This document shows, one piece after another, positions 10,826 through 20,590 of a DNA stretch of 64,000 nt (its first letter is position 1; the number at the start of each line of letters is the position of its first letter). This DNA comes from Macrocystis pyrifera. Taxonomy: Eukaryota > Sar > Phaeophyceae > Laminariales > Laminariaceae. The notes under the pieces are model-generated. The model saw only the letters and a program-made list of their open reading frames with translations. It did not search any database and was not told the DNA's origin. The position numbers were made by a program, and so were the translations under genes. The stretch is from the NCBI GenBank assembly GCA_031763025.1, contig JASSKH010000006.1, forward strand, positions 7,809,691 through 7,873,690, given 5' to 3'.

Positions 10826-10990
10826 GAGAGTGTGGAAACAAGGCAGGGAGATTCACGGGAGCTCGTCAACTATGGTTGACGGACGAGAACAACAGTGCAA
10901 CACGGCTGTTTCCTCGCAACAATTGTTGACTAGGATTACCGCTATGCGGGGCGTTTGGCACATCTTCTCGCAGCAGCAGTCTCCTTCCGA
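10826..10990. repeat. Third unit of the TTGACGGACGAGA repeat family
   Basis: Repeats the order found at 9,127-9,310: 'gagtgtgg', 'gctcgtcaac..tggttgacggacgaga', 'CTCGCAACAATTGTTGACTAGG', 'gggagtttggcac' and the CAG triplet. It overlaps the C-terminal end of the minus-strand frame at 10,853-11,590, so that end of the frame is repeat-derived. Confidence 0.7.
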
Positions 10991-11590
10991 CCCTTGCTGT
11001 GCGCGGCGTGCTTCCGAGAGGAACTTTTGTGCCCGTGCATCGGTAACTCTTTGCGCGCGGGCTTCCATCCTTGCGAGTCTTTCCGATCGAGCCGCAAGTG
11101 CTCTGGGACCTTGCACGGCGTCAAGAACCTCTGAAGTGTCTTTGCGCTGATGCTGCCGCTTGCTGCTGCTGCTGCTGCTGCTGTTGTTGTTGTTTGATAA
11201 ATACTCCGATTCACTATCGAGCAGGAAGCGACCCTGCCACGCCACAGAACATATCGCAAACCCCATGGGGTCAAGACCTTGCAGCCAGAAGCGACCTTGC
11301 ACGGCCGTTTGCGAGCGGCGGGCAACGACTTCATTAACACCATTAGCTAATCCCGCTGAGTGAACCATGTTTTTACAAGGTGATCTCACTTTTGTTGTGA
11401 TCCATGCGCTGCAGCCAATTTCCGAAAGATTTCGCTGCTCGTACCGACTCTGGCACAAGCGATTGCCTGGAAGCGATTGTCCGACGAGTGGGTCTGGGTC
11501 GCGTAGTTCAAGGCGCAGGGCTCCGTTGAATCCGAACGTTGGCCCAGACTGCTTGTATGTGTGTCCGCTATCGCGCGGTATACACGTCAA
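10853..11590 (-). CDS. Hypothetical protein with Asn/Ser run and Ala/Arg/Glu helix
   Basis: A 245-codon minus-strand frame with an ATG start, among the longest in the window. The N-terminal 115 residues have mixed composition. A run of four Asn and seven Ser near residues 137-147 comes from a CAG/GTT microsatellite. Residues about 150-205 are rich in Ala, Arg and Glu and look like an amphipathic or coiled helix (ARSERLARMEARAQ). The last 35 residues are Cys-rich but lie in a dispersed repeat. No family recognised. In copy 2 a five-base insertion near 45,462 breaks the frame into overlapping parts. Either the copy 2 version is dead, an intron lies here, or the frame is not a gene. Confidence 0.35.
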   Translation of the reverse strand: MTCIPRDSGHTYKQSGPTFGFNGALRLELRDPDPLVGQSLPGNRLCQSRYEQRNLSEIGCSAWITTKVRSPCKNMVHSAGLANGVNEVVARRSQTAVQGRFWLQGLDPMGFAICSVAWQGRFLLDSESEYLSNNNNSSSSSSSKRQHQRKDTSEVLDAVQGPRALAARSERLARMEARAQRVTDARAQKFLSEARRAQQGSEGDCCCEKMCQTPRIAVILVNNCCEETAVLHCCSRPSTIVDELP

Positions 11591-13345
11591 CGTCGGCGGT
11601 GGTTTGGGGCCAGATTTTGCGAGGATTGGAGTTTCTTTTTGAGGGAGGGAAGGCAGACAGACAAGTTTCGAATTTCCGCTATAGAATCCCTAGGCAAACC
11701 TAGGGAATTTCGAGTTTGTCTAAGTCACCTGTCAAAGCCACAGCACCTATATACCGAACCTCAGTTATGTTGGATGTGAGGGAGGCAAGGGCAGCAACCA
11801 CCCACCACCACCACCACCAACAAGTTTCTGCCTCCATATACTGGTGCTCGAACCCTCATATACCCGTTCCACCACCAACATCAACCACAAAAACGGGTAA
11901 ACAAAGACGGCACACAAGCCGCTGATTGTTGCCTGGCATCATAGTAGTGTAAGTAGTTAATACAGAGGGTTGAGTCACAGCGTGGAGGGAGCGACGCGTG
12001 CCACGACAGGGGCGGCTGGTGGGCCTTGGGGAGGGCTGTTTATAGTGTTGTGCCACGCGGGGGCGGGGTGACAAGCGCAGCTCTCGCCTGCATGAAGATC
12101 GCCAAGCGCAGAGTGCAGATCGCCTGCACGAGGGACCCGCTGAGAGCTCGTCAAGACAAGAGCAGTTTGCAGCGTATCTTATCTACCAGTATAACCGGGC
12201 ACTTTCTTATATGGAAAAAAAAATAGCTTTAGTGCGGCAGCTCACCGAACTTCTCGAATTTTTTTGCATATATTCTTCCGATTTTTTATGTGGAAAACCT
12301 GTTTCTCTGGATGGCTGAATTTCTTATGGGACGCGTTGAAATTCATTTCCAGGGGAAAACGTGCGTATGTTCGGTAGAGAGTGAGCAGAGGGGGGGTTAG
12401 CCAGGCAGCTTCGCAGAGAGACAGCCGGACAGGTTTTGAGTTTTGCTCGTAGAGATCCCAGATAAACTGGGAAATATAATAAGGCTTCAAGTGATGGTAT
12501 TGGATTGAATCGTGCATTACTGCACAACATTGTCGGAATGTAAATGAAAATGGAGGTAGCACCGGTCGAAAAGTTAACGAAAAAGGATTCAGCGTAGATG
12601 CTTACACTGCTGTAGAATATCGGCGTTCCTGTTCTAGATAATTTCTGTTATTTTCGTCGGTGCTAGAGTAATTCTTAACGACCCGATGTTTTTTCGAGTT
12701 TTTCCTGAAATTCGACTTTTGCTGAAAAGAGGGAAGATGACAACATTGACAATTACAGGAGTAGCTCATTGAGATAATCGTCCGGACGAGCTACAGTAAT
12801 AGATTGTTGAAATAATCGTCCAACTGATACAGAACCGTCACTACAACAGCTGCCGCCCTCGCGGAAGTCATACGCATGATAGTCCAACTGGTGGTGTCGG
12901 CCTAGCTAGGAGGCAAGCGTCCGTGCGTAGGGCCGTGAATACATCAGCAACTCTTTGCGTGACAACGCCCAAGGCGACAAGACTATCGGCTGTTGCTCTC
13001 AGCGCTGCTCACAGCGCGCGAGCGACTTACGTCGGCACGCCGTCTTTGTTGACTCGGCGAGGTGAGCCCAGAAACCCACAGCGCTTTTTCTGCGATCGGC
13101 CACGACCTGTTACTGGCCTCGGGACTGACGCCGGGAAGTCGTGCGCCCTCGCAAGTGGGCCACGGCTCAAGCGGTGCGCCTGCGGTGCAGCGGCCCGATT
13201 ATCCGTCCCCATTTTCTGTTTTTCTCGAAAGACTTGAAATAGGGTTTTTCCTCGGTCCAAGTTTCTCGGTTTTCCCAGGGGAAACTAGAAAAATAATACA
13301 TTACCAGCACTCCATTTTTCAGATTCGGCCCTCCTTAGGGGGGGG
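11591..13345. other. No gene seen
   Basis: Short frames only. Contains a CCA/CAA microsatellite at 11,796-11,822 that differs in copy 2, small copy-to-copy indels at 12,650 and 12,735, and a G-tract at 13,339-13,350. Copy 2 equivalent is about 45,817-47,565. Confidence 0.55.
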
Positions 13346-13347
13346 GG

Positions 13348-13756
13348 GGGTGGGGTACTCATGTTATGGAGGCCGTAGTCGTATGACCACAGATCCTCGC
13401 ATCCTTACAATGCCGGGACGGAGAACGCCGGGTTTTCACCGACCAGGCAGACGTTGCTTGCACCAGGCGTCAAGCGCCGTGAGGTATTGGGGGAAAGGCA
13501 TGAAGGGTGAGCTGCATATAACTAAAAACCGCTTTTGAGGCGGGATTTCTTGTAATGGATAGCAGCTCCGAATCGATTAGGCTTCTGATGTGGCCACTTC
13601 TAGAGACGGCAAAGGGCATACTATGTAACGGCCTAGTGGGTGCTTCAACATATACATAGTATCCGACACGAGCATCTCCTTTGTTCGGAGTCAAGGTTCT
13701 CCACCTCGCACAAATGATTTTTAACTCGACCATCAGTCGTGGTGACCGCCAAAAAA
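13348..13756 (+). repeat. Poly-G-headed repeat family, member R1
   Basis: The element starts at a G-tract followed by GTACTCATG and GGCCGTAGTCGTATGACC and extends about 400 bp to GGTGACCGCC. In the plus frame it contains an open stretch ending at a TGA near 13,538 that includes RSRMTTDPRI, MPGR and MKGELH. Members R2 and R3 and the inverted R4 share this order. Confidence 0.7.
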
Positions 13757-13844
13757 CAAAGCGGCACCCCGGTTGTATAGCTCGCGCAATGAGAGGCGTA
13801 TTTCACAGCGTCGTCGCCAACCGAGGGTGTATGTGGTGAACTCG

Positions 13845-14238
13845 ATATAATGCATGGCCGTAGTCGTATGACCGTAGACCCTCGCATCCCTAGAATGCCG
13901 GGACGAAGCGCGTCAGGTTTTCACCAACCAGGCAGATACTGTTTGCACCAAGCGCAAAGCGCCGTGGGGTGTTCGGCGAGTCGCCTGAAGGGTGAGCTGC
14001 ATCCTACTAAGAACCGCTTGTGAGGCGGACTTACACATAGGTGACAGCGCCAAGGAGTTGATATGTTTGCGGTGTGGCCACTTCCACAGGCAGCAATGGG
14101 TATAGTATACTATGTGTCTGCCTCGTGGGTGCCTTACCATAGACACTACGTGATGCGATCATTCTCCTTGTACGGAGTAAAGGTTCTCCACCCCGCACAA
14201 ATTATTTCACTCGGTCGCCAGCTGTGATCGACCGCCAA
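13845..14238 (+). repeat. Poly-G-headed repeat family, member R2
   Basis: Tandem neighbour of R1. It starts at ATGCATGGCCGTAGTCG and ends at ATCGACCGCC. Its plus frame from the ATG reads MHGRSRMTVDPRI...KGELHPTKNRL and then stop, about 58 codons. It is colinear with R1 over its whole length but diverged by perhaps 20-25%. Confidence 0.7.
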
Positions 14239-14340
14239 AACAAAATGAAGAAAAAAGACGTTGCCCTGATTGTCTTGCTCACGCAGCAAGAGGCATGGCT
14301 TACAGGGTCGTTGCTAACCGACATCACCCCAACCATTTAA

Positions 14341-14565
14341 GGAGACGTGAAGGTGGCGGGAGGGCGGGACGGAGGAGGGGAGAACGGGGGTGGGGGGAAC
14401 GAGGCGGGGCCACGGGATGGAAGCCGGGAAGAGGGCACACCCGGGAGGGTAAGGAGGCGTGCACGGGGTAGAGAGGAGCGGGGGAGAAGGGGATGGGGGG
14501 GGCCGGGGGGCCGGGGGGCCGGGGGGGGGGGGGCGGGGGGCGGAACGGGAGGGCACGGCGCGCGG
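14341..14565. repeat. G-rich tract with quadruplex potential
   Basis: Strongly G-rich plus strand with many runs of four or more G, including a long run near 14,520-14,535. Its length and internal order differ in copy 2 (48,559-48,768). Gly/Arg- or Pro-rich frames across it are artefacts of composition. Confidence 0.8.
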
Positions 14566-14717
14566 AAGTATCAGAGGCAAAGAGATATAATTGAACTATC
14601 ACAGCTTGTCCGGCGGCATTCCTCATTAAAAAACGCCGGGGGGGTACTCATTTGTTTCTTGCCTTAGTCATTTGAGCATTGACCACACACCCCTTTCGAG
14701 ATGAAGCACGTATAAGG

Positions 14718-14893
14718 GGGGGGTATTCATGCCGTGCATGGCCGTAGTCGTATGACCATATCCCTTCGCATCCCTTCTATGCCGGGACGGAGCACGTCGG
14801 GTTGTCAGCGACCAGACAGACAATGCTGGTACCTTGCACGAAGCGCATTGAGGTGTTGGGCGCGATGCATGAAGGGTGCGCTGCATGAGACAA
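14718..14893 (+). repeat. Poly-G-headed repeat family, member R3 (truncated)
   Basis: A G-tract and TATTCATG lead into GTGCATGGCCGTAGTCGTATG. The element keeps the first 170 bp only and stops after the KGALHETNT part of the conserved frame. A bare G-tract plus GTACTCAT without the body also occurs at about 14,638-14,655. Confidence 0.65.
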
Positions 14894-14929
14894 ACACTCA
14901 CAAACCATCACCAAAGAAACACAACCAAG

Positions 14930-15215
14930 GAAAAGGCTGAGGCTAAGGACAAGGCTAAGGTCAAGGCTAAAAGACCATGGCTAAGACCAAGGCTACGGCC
15001 ACGGGTTAGATCAAGGCGAAGGCTAACTAGGGCAAAGACCAAGGCCAATGTTGGGGCCTATTGAGGCCAAAGATAAGGCTAAGGCCAACACCAACACAGC
15101 GACCACCGTCAACACCGGCACCAAGACACTAGGCTAGGACGAAGGGGTACGGCCAACACGAAGAGCCAAGACACATACATGACCAAGGCTAAGGGCCAAC
15201 GTCAAGACAAAGAAG
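14930..15215. repeat. AAGGCT/AAGGCC hexamer minisatellite
   Basis: A degenerate six-base tandem repeat (AAGGCT, AAGGCC, AAGACC variants). In one plus frame it gives a Lys/Ala-rich stretch (KAEAKDKAKVKAK), reminiscent of histone H1 tails, but this comes from the repeat and the frame then closes. Confidence 0.75.
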
Positions 15216-15274
15216 GCCTCGCTGCCTTCCACGCACCCCCCCTGGCCCCGTTCCGTCAAAATGCCCCCCCCCCC

Positions 15275-15320
15275 CGCCACTGATGGTCATACGACTACGG
15301 CCATGCATATATCGAGTACC
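15275..15320 (-). repeat. Poly-G-headed repeat family, fragment R5 (inverted)
   Basis: Reverse complement of the head of the R1-R4 family: GGTCATACGACTACGGCCATGCAT, then GAGTA and a C-tract. It is only the first about 45 bp. C-tracts flank it on both sides (15,264-15,273 and 15,319-15,335). Confidence 0.65.
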
Positions 15321-15631
15321 CCCCCCCCCCCCCCCACCCGCTACCCTTGTCATATCTTGCCGAGGACAGCCGTGGTTATTTCGCTGTTTAATATTTCCGT
15401 ACCGCCCCCTCTGCGCGGATACGAGGGATCCGATTCTCCTGCGCATATATCTTTTGTACTGTATCCCTGCGTATATGATGTTGTCTTCACATTCAGCCGT
15501 TCTCCTGCCTTCTGCTCAACGAAATAGTTGTATATCTTCACTGGTACCTGGTATAAAACGGGCTGAATAACGGGAACAAAAAACTGGAGCATACGAGTAC
15601 CTGGTAAGAAATTAAAGCCTCCTATTATTGC

Positions 15632-15680
15632 CGGAGACCATAGTAAATAGGACCTACGGTATGCACAAAAGCCTATATAG
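15632..15680 (+). mobile_element. CGGGGGACC MITE family, left-end fragment
   Basis: CGGAGACCATAGTAAATAGGACC followed by TACGGTATGCACAAAA matches the left end and interior of the MITE at 26,383-26,482. Copy 2 has CGGGAGACC, closer to the consensus end. Confidence 0.6.
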
Positions 15681-16020
15681 AACTACGTATAGATATCTCG
15701 ATCTCTGAGCGTGCTCGGTTGGTACATCCCTGGCCTCTCGGAGCTCCCACTTGGGAATCGCCTCCTTATACTACTTGCCGGACCTTTGCAGCGGGTCTTT
15801 GTTTTCTCCAGTTTCAGCAAGAACAGCGGCAGCTCATCCCCGGAAGAATTATTCACATTTAGAGCCATACCACACTAAAAATTCAACAACACTCAATCAA
15901 TCTATAAATATTTGTGAAATGAAAAGGTTTCGACATGTTGCAACGTCATATCATTCTCCCTTGTTCGGGTTATGTAATATCAGTGCGCAGAATGATTATT
16001 TAAAATTGTCCTGTTGACCC

Positions 16021-16208
16021 GGGCAGCATCCAGGGGAGCCGCTGGTCTATATCTTTGACAAGGAATTACATACCTGGTATAGAATACGCGCGTTCGGTTT
16101 ATTACAAGTAAAAATGGAATATAGACGAGACGTATTACGCAGCTTGCAAAGTTGAGTATCAACTATTCAATCAGTCGAACTCACAGCTGACGTTTTTTTT
16201 TTTTTTTG
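16021..16208 (+). mobile_element. SINE-like element, type II
   Basis: Begins GGGCAGCATCCAGGGGAG and ends CACAGCTGACG followed by a T-rich tail. The interior has GAATACGCGCG, GGAATATAGACGAG and a shared 3' module, TTACGCAGCTTGCAAAG plus the small hairpin GTTGAGTATCAAC. The same 3' module ends all members at 19.4-20.6 kb. TACCTGGTA at 16,071-16,079 is absent from the other members at the equivalent spot. Confidence 0.6.
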
Positions 16209-17446
16209 TCAAGTTCTCTTTTGGGCACTTTCAGTCCTTTTTTTCTTCTTCTTCTTTCGTTTCGTGTGCGTGCGTGTACTCGGAGCACGGCATCGCGGGC
16301 GAACACGGCGCCGTCGCGGGTGTCGGCGGATGGTGGCCGGTAGAGAGGGGATTGCAAGGAGCGTGGTCGCCGGTTTCGTGGCTAGGCGTCGCGTGTGCCT
16401 CGAGGCACGAGGGAAGCATGAATGGGCCTTGTCTGGCCTCCATTTGTGGCGTCTGATAGAGTATATACGAGTTTATACGGGTCGTTCGGCGATTGCAATA
16501 TAATATTCAAGCGGTGCCTATTTTTGCGACCGGGCTTGAAGCTCAAAGAGGCAGGTAGGCAGGCTGAGCACCAACATTGTCGAGCTGGCGAACCACGATC
16601 ACGGTGAGCACCGGGCCTCACGCGAGGCGGGCGACGGGGTCCACTGTGGCAGAGAGTGAGGGAAGCTTTGCCCGGATCGAATCGGTGGCGAGATCGTTAC
16701 GAGAGGGGCGGGCGGCGTACGAGGCTGAGGGAGAAGCTCTGCTGTTTGATTTTTAGATTTTGTTATGGGCAGATGCCCAAATCAGGTATACCTGATCCGT
16801 TTGAGCCAAAATCAGGTACATGCTAAAGCCAAGTAAAAAACGCGCGCCACGAACGGTGTGATATCCATTACAATCCGGAAAAAAAAGAATGCGCCTAAAG
16901 CATTAATCGTGCCACATGGCCTCCAAAATCTGAATTGTTTTGTTTTCTTCAGGGTGTAGGTACCACGGGCTCCACTTGGACCCTGCAAAGAGTCACTATT
17001 AATATGCTTCGTTAGTTTCGCCACGGCGGGAGCGCCAAGAGTATTTACTCTGGCGCCCCCCCCCCCGTTGACAGCTTTAAAGCTTCCAGACCGTCCTCGC
17101 GGAACCGCCTGCTCGGCACGAAATTATCTCGACGAAACGCCGAGTGTCCATGGTGCTGTAAAGACTGCTGTGAACATAGAAAACAACAGTACACACAACA
17201 ACTAACTGGAGCACATCGCACACCCCACAAAGGAGAAAAAGTGAAACCAGCGTACGCATGTATGCATGTATAATATACGTACTTTTACGTACGACGTACG
17301 AGTACAGAGTTTATACGTCAATACAGAAGAATTTCAACCGAGGGAGGACAGAGGCATACGGAGAGAAAACACAGTTTAGTGTACGTATGGCCTCTCTGAT
17401 TGGTTCAAAGTTGGCCAAAATCAGTTGAAAGCTAGACAGATTAGAA
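16209..17446. other. No gene seen
   Basis: Short overlapping frames on both strands around 16,260-16,600 are unrecognised. Contains the perfect 16 bp palindrome ATCAGGTATACCTGAT at 16,780-16,795, which shares the AAATCAGGTA end of the inverted-repeat element at 17,447. Also has a C-tract at 17,057-17,066 and TACGACGTA at 17,290-17,298. Copy 2 equivalent is about 50,413-51,649. Confidence 0.55.
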
Positions 17447-17591
17447 AAAATCAGGTGTACCTTGGCCTTTTCGTGCCAAAATCAGTTACAATGTCAGCTT
17501 GGCCAATAGCAGGGCTCCTGGAGTGTGTTTTGTACTTGATTTCAGTATGTAACTGTTTTTGGCACGAAAATGGCCAGGTATACCTGATTTT
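17447..17591. mobile_element. MITE-like element with about 44 bp terminal inverted repeats
   Basis: Left arm 17,447-17,490 and right arm 17,548-17,591 are imperfect reverse complements (AAAATCAGGTGTACC... against ...GGTATACCTGATTTT) enclosing only 57 bp. The arms include TTTTCGTGCCAAAA on the left and its complement on the right. The element has no coding capacity. No clear target-site duplication was found. An arm-end sequence also occurs at about 16,778-16,820. Confidence 0.65.
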
Positions 17592-18047
17592 GGGAAAAAG
17601 CCTTTTTTTATTCTTTTCTTTTTGACCGGTGTATGGTATTCCAATCAGGCAGGAAATTATTACACGAAAGGGGACAGGGATTTTTTTTTCTTTCAGATTT
17701 TTTCGGTTTCATCGTTTTTGCTGTGCTGCTGTGCCGTGCTGTGCTTTATCTTTCGTACATACGAGTACAGACACAGAGCATACCGAAAGAAGAAAATAAG
17801 TACCTTACCTGGGGTATGTACGTACGCACGACATGTGAGCGAGCGTAGCGGAAAACCGACCGCGACGCGAAGCGTATGTGGCGTCACAGAGCTGTTTTCT
17901 CCTGAAGCATGGCGGCGGGACTCTTGGCATATTATCAAGTCGCCAGTTTGCAACTACAGCAGTCATGAAAAACGGGTATAATTTTATATCATGGACCTCT
18001 GGCCGCTTCGGATAATTTTATGTACTATTCCTTCCTGAGCGAGCGTA

Positions 18048-18069
18048 GCGGGCGGCGTAGGCCGCCCGC
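18048..18069. other. GC hairpin in GAGCGAGCGTAGCG context
   Basis: GCGGGCGGC, loop GTAG, then GCCGCCCGC: a perfect nine-base-pair stem. It sits between GAGCGAGCGTAGCG and GAGCGAAGCGC. The first flanking motif also occurs at about 17,837, and GCGAAGCGC occurs near 6,163. Role unknown. Confidence 0.7.
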
Positions 18070-18090
18070 GGAGCGAAGCGCCTTGTATTT

Positions 18091-18143
18091 ACCTATTTTC
18101 ACTAACAATATTTGGTCCTATTTACTATTATTATGGTCCCCCG
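18091..18143 (-). mobile_element. CGGGGGACC MITE family, terminal fragment
   Basis: Matches one end of the 26,383-26,482 MITE in reverse (CAATATTTGGTCCTATTTACTA...GGTCCCCCG) and is followed by TA. A six-base TATTAT expansion lies inside the terminal repeat. Confidence 0.65.
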
Positions 18144-18312
18144 TAATAATACAAGTGTGTGTTCTATCAACAATAAGTACTCCTGGTACTTACAAAATAT
18201 CAAAATAGACGTACTTGTACCTGGTACCGATGTATTCCGTACAGCAGTTCCAGGTACTTGTACAGGTATGATGCAAAGTGTAAACCGTCGCAGGATAATA
18301 TGTGATCGTCCG

Positions 18313-18370
<58 letters not shown>
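18313..18370. repeat. 58-base poly(A) tract
   Basis: Uninterrupted A run; 45 bases in copy 2 (52,516-52,560). A second A run of 18 lies at 18,561-18,578. Such tracts may be retroposon tails, but no body with target-site duplications was recognised upstream. Confidence 0.9.
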
Positions 18371-18372
<2 letters not shown>

Positions 18373-19348
18373 AGCGCACATTATACCCAGTCTTTCAAGT
18401 GGAATATAGTCGGCCGGATCAGGTCAGAGGACCTGAGAATTGATCTCGCGTCGCTTTAGATCGGACCACCACAGCCTCGCACGATAGTGCGATGTGCCAG
18501 TACGACCACGACTGCTTCGATGCGCCGTGTACGATTGCCAATTTATCCCTTCTAAACCTGAAAAAAAAAAAAAAAAAACATACATATACCTGGTACGTAC
18601 TACGATACAACAGCAGTATACTGTATCATGATACGTACGACTTTCATCACACGAAAAAAATCATTGATTGAGAGTGTCTTGACAAACCCCCGCGTGCTGT
18701 ACCGTGCCGCTGAGAAAATACTCACAACAGAGTGGCCTGGCTGGACACGCACACAGACACAACACAGCAGTGAACACCCGATACGCCTACTACCCGCGGA
18801 GAGCAGTTATTGTAACGATATCGACACAGCACGACACATGAGACAGCAGAGAAGGATGAAAAAATCATCGTTTTAGTAGTTTCATTGTCTCGTTCTCGCT
18901 TGCCTTTGCTTGAGCCCATGACCACGGAAACGGTCCACGGAACGATTGCCTCTGCCATGCTGGATAGACAGGATGCGACGATAAGAAGAACGAGTTGAAG
19001 GATGGGGGTAGCCAAGCGCAGACATCTCATTCATGGAAAAATCAAGATCAACTCGCCCACGATTTCGGGGAGTCTCCGACAAAATTGCGGCATTTTTAGC
19101 ACCCGGCGAGACGGCGAGACTGTCAGGTTTTCGCGAAACGTCTAAAAAACCTGCAGCAGTTGAACCGCATGTACCGGGAAGTTGGTTGATCTGCCTACCT
19201 GCGTGTGTATGAACAACGCTCCTGCGTGGCATTGTTGTCACGTTACCGTGTGACGCCTGCATCGGGATTATGCCGATGCTTATCTTCGGAGGGCTCAGCA
19301 GAACATCGAGAGCAGAACAGTCTATATATACTCGTCATTACTCGCATT

Positions 19349-19690
19349 ATCAGTGTTTTAGAAGTATTTTTTTATAACTGGTGGCATCCAGGGGAGTCTC
19401 TCTGGCCAGTAGTCAATCGCGAGGGAAACAATGGAAAACGCGCGCGGTTCACGCAGCTTGCAGAGTTGAGTATCGACCGATCTGCCGATCGGTTGAACTC
19501 ACAGCTGACGTGCTTTCTTAGTTTCTTATAAAAACATATAGAATACGCGCGCTCGGTTTATCACAATAATTGTAAATTAGGTAAAAATGGAATATAGACG
19601 AGGCGTATTACGCAGTTTGCAAAGTTGAGTATCAACTATTTAATCAGTCGAACTCACAGCTGACGTATTTCAAAATTTATAAAAAAAAAA
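19349..19690 (+). mobile_element. Two adjacent SINE-like elements present only in copy 1
   Basis: A type I member (19,379-19,535: GGTGGCATCCAGGGGAG ... GAACTCACAGCTGACG, then an A-rich end) is followed directly by a 5'-truncated type II member (about 19,536-19,690) ending in an A tract. The type I body has a weak tRNA-like A box (TGGCCAGTAGTC) and B box (GGTTCACGCAG) 40-45 bases apart. Copy 2 has only a short A-rich join here (53,538-53,555). This is therefore an insertion in copy 1 or a deletion in copy 2 through A tracts. Confidence 0.6.
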
Positions 19691-20082
19691 TAGGATCGAA
19701 ATACGTCACTCGCTAGCCTGCCTGCAGAAAACACGAACATCACCTCCTGTGCTGTTGGATCACCTTCTGCTATTTTACAGGTGTGTGCTTGCTGTGTTTT
19801 TCATATATCAAGAGCAGAAGAGGCCAAGAACATGTACGATAGTGAGATTCATCAAAAACACGTACTTGTACGTCAAGACCCGCTGCAACATTTACAGGGA
19901 GTATTAAAAAATTTCCGGTGTCTTGGTGTGTATGTCACGTGTGAACTGCTGTAAACCAACTTTCGACTGTCTTGTGTACCCCGGCCCTCACGTGTCGATC
20001 TGCTGTTTCAGTGCGCGAAATGGTACTGGCCGAAATCAATTGGAAATCGAACCAGCTGCAAGTATTATCGTCTCGTCGACCC
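19691..20082. other. No gene seen
   Basis: Unrecognised sequence between SINE-like members, with a short 63-codon frame at 19,923-20,114 that runs into the next element. Present in both copies. Confidence 0.6.
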
Positions 20083-20244
20083 TGGTGGCATCCAGGGGAG
20101 TCTCTGGCCAGTAGTCAATCGCGAGGGAAATAATGGAAAACGCGCGCGGTTCACGCAGCTTGCAAAGTTGAGTATCGACCGATCTGCCGATCGGTTGAAC
20201 TCACAGCTGACGTGCTTTCTTAGTTTCTTATAAAAAAAAAAAAA
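20083..20244 (+). mobile_element. SINE-like element, type I
   Basis: GGTGGCATCCAGGGGAGTC start, TGGCCAGTAGTC and GGTTCACGCAG internal boxes, the shared 3' module ending CACAGCTGACG, then an A tract of 13. It is nearly identical to the member at 19,379, so this type has been recently active or recently duplicated. Confidence 0.6.
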
Positions 20245-20320
20245 GTATTACGCAGCTTGCAAAGTTGAGTATCAACTATTTAATCAGTCGAACTCACAGC
20301 TGACGTATTTCAAAATTTCT
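20245..20320 (+). mobile_element. SINE-like element, 3' module only
   Basis: Starts GTATTACGCAGCTTGC directly after the A tract of the preceding member and ends CACAGCTGACG plus AT-rich bases. Head-to-tail order suggests insertion into the preceding tail, or tandem growth. Confidence 0.6.
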
Positions 20321-20334
20321 AAATATTGAAACAC

Positions 20335-20590
20335 GTGAGCTGTGAGTTCGACTGATTAAAAATAAATTGACCCCAATTCAATTTAATTATTTCGTACTGG
20401 AAATAGAGAGAATTATTCATTTTCCGTCTTCGGGCACACGAAATACCTGGTAGTTGATACTCAACTTTGCAAGCTGCGTAATATGCCTCGTCTATATTCC
20501 ATTTTTACCGAATTTTACAAGTAATGTGATAAACCGAGCGCGCGTATTCTATATGTGATTCCTTGTCAAAGATATACCTGGTAGGCCAGA
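20335..20590 (-). mobile_element. SINE-like element, type II, inverted and interrupted
   Basis: Minus-strand member facing the one at 20,245-20,320, so the two 3' ends form an inverted repeat with a spacer of about 15-25 bases. The 3' module is split by about 85 bp of unrelated AT-rich sequence (about 20,360-20,443). TACCTGGTA occurs at 20,444-20,452 (absent in copy 2) and at 20,575-20,583 (absent from the paralogous element at 16,048). Confidence 0.6.

Larger units (their letters stand above)
17592..19348. other. No gene seen apart from listed repeats
   Basis: Only short frames. Has many copy-to-copy indels, including the TA versus TACGACGTA difference at 18,026-18,027 (copy 2: 52,228-52,236) and TACCTGGTA at 18,218 and 18,587. 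Copy 2 equivalent is about 51,795-53,537. Confidence 0.5.

Noticed and set aside
14876..15064. Histone H1-like Lys/Ala-rich peptide
   Set aside because: It is a read-through of the AAGGCT/AAGGCC minisatellite, turns Arg-rich by phase drift of the repeat, and has no globular H1 domain.
18190..18381. Poly-Phe and poly-Lys frames
   Set aside because: Translation of the 58-base poly(A) tract.
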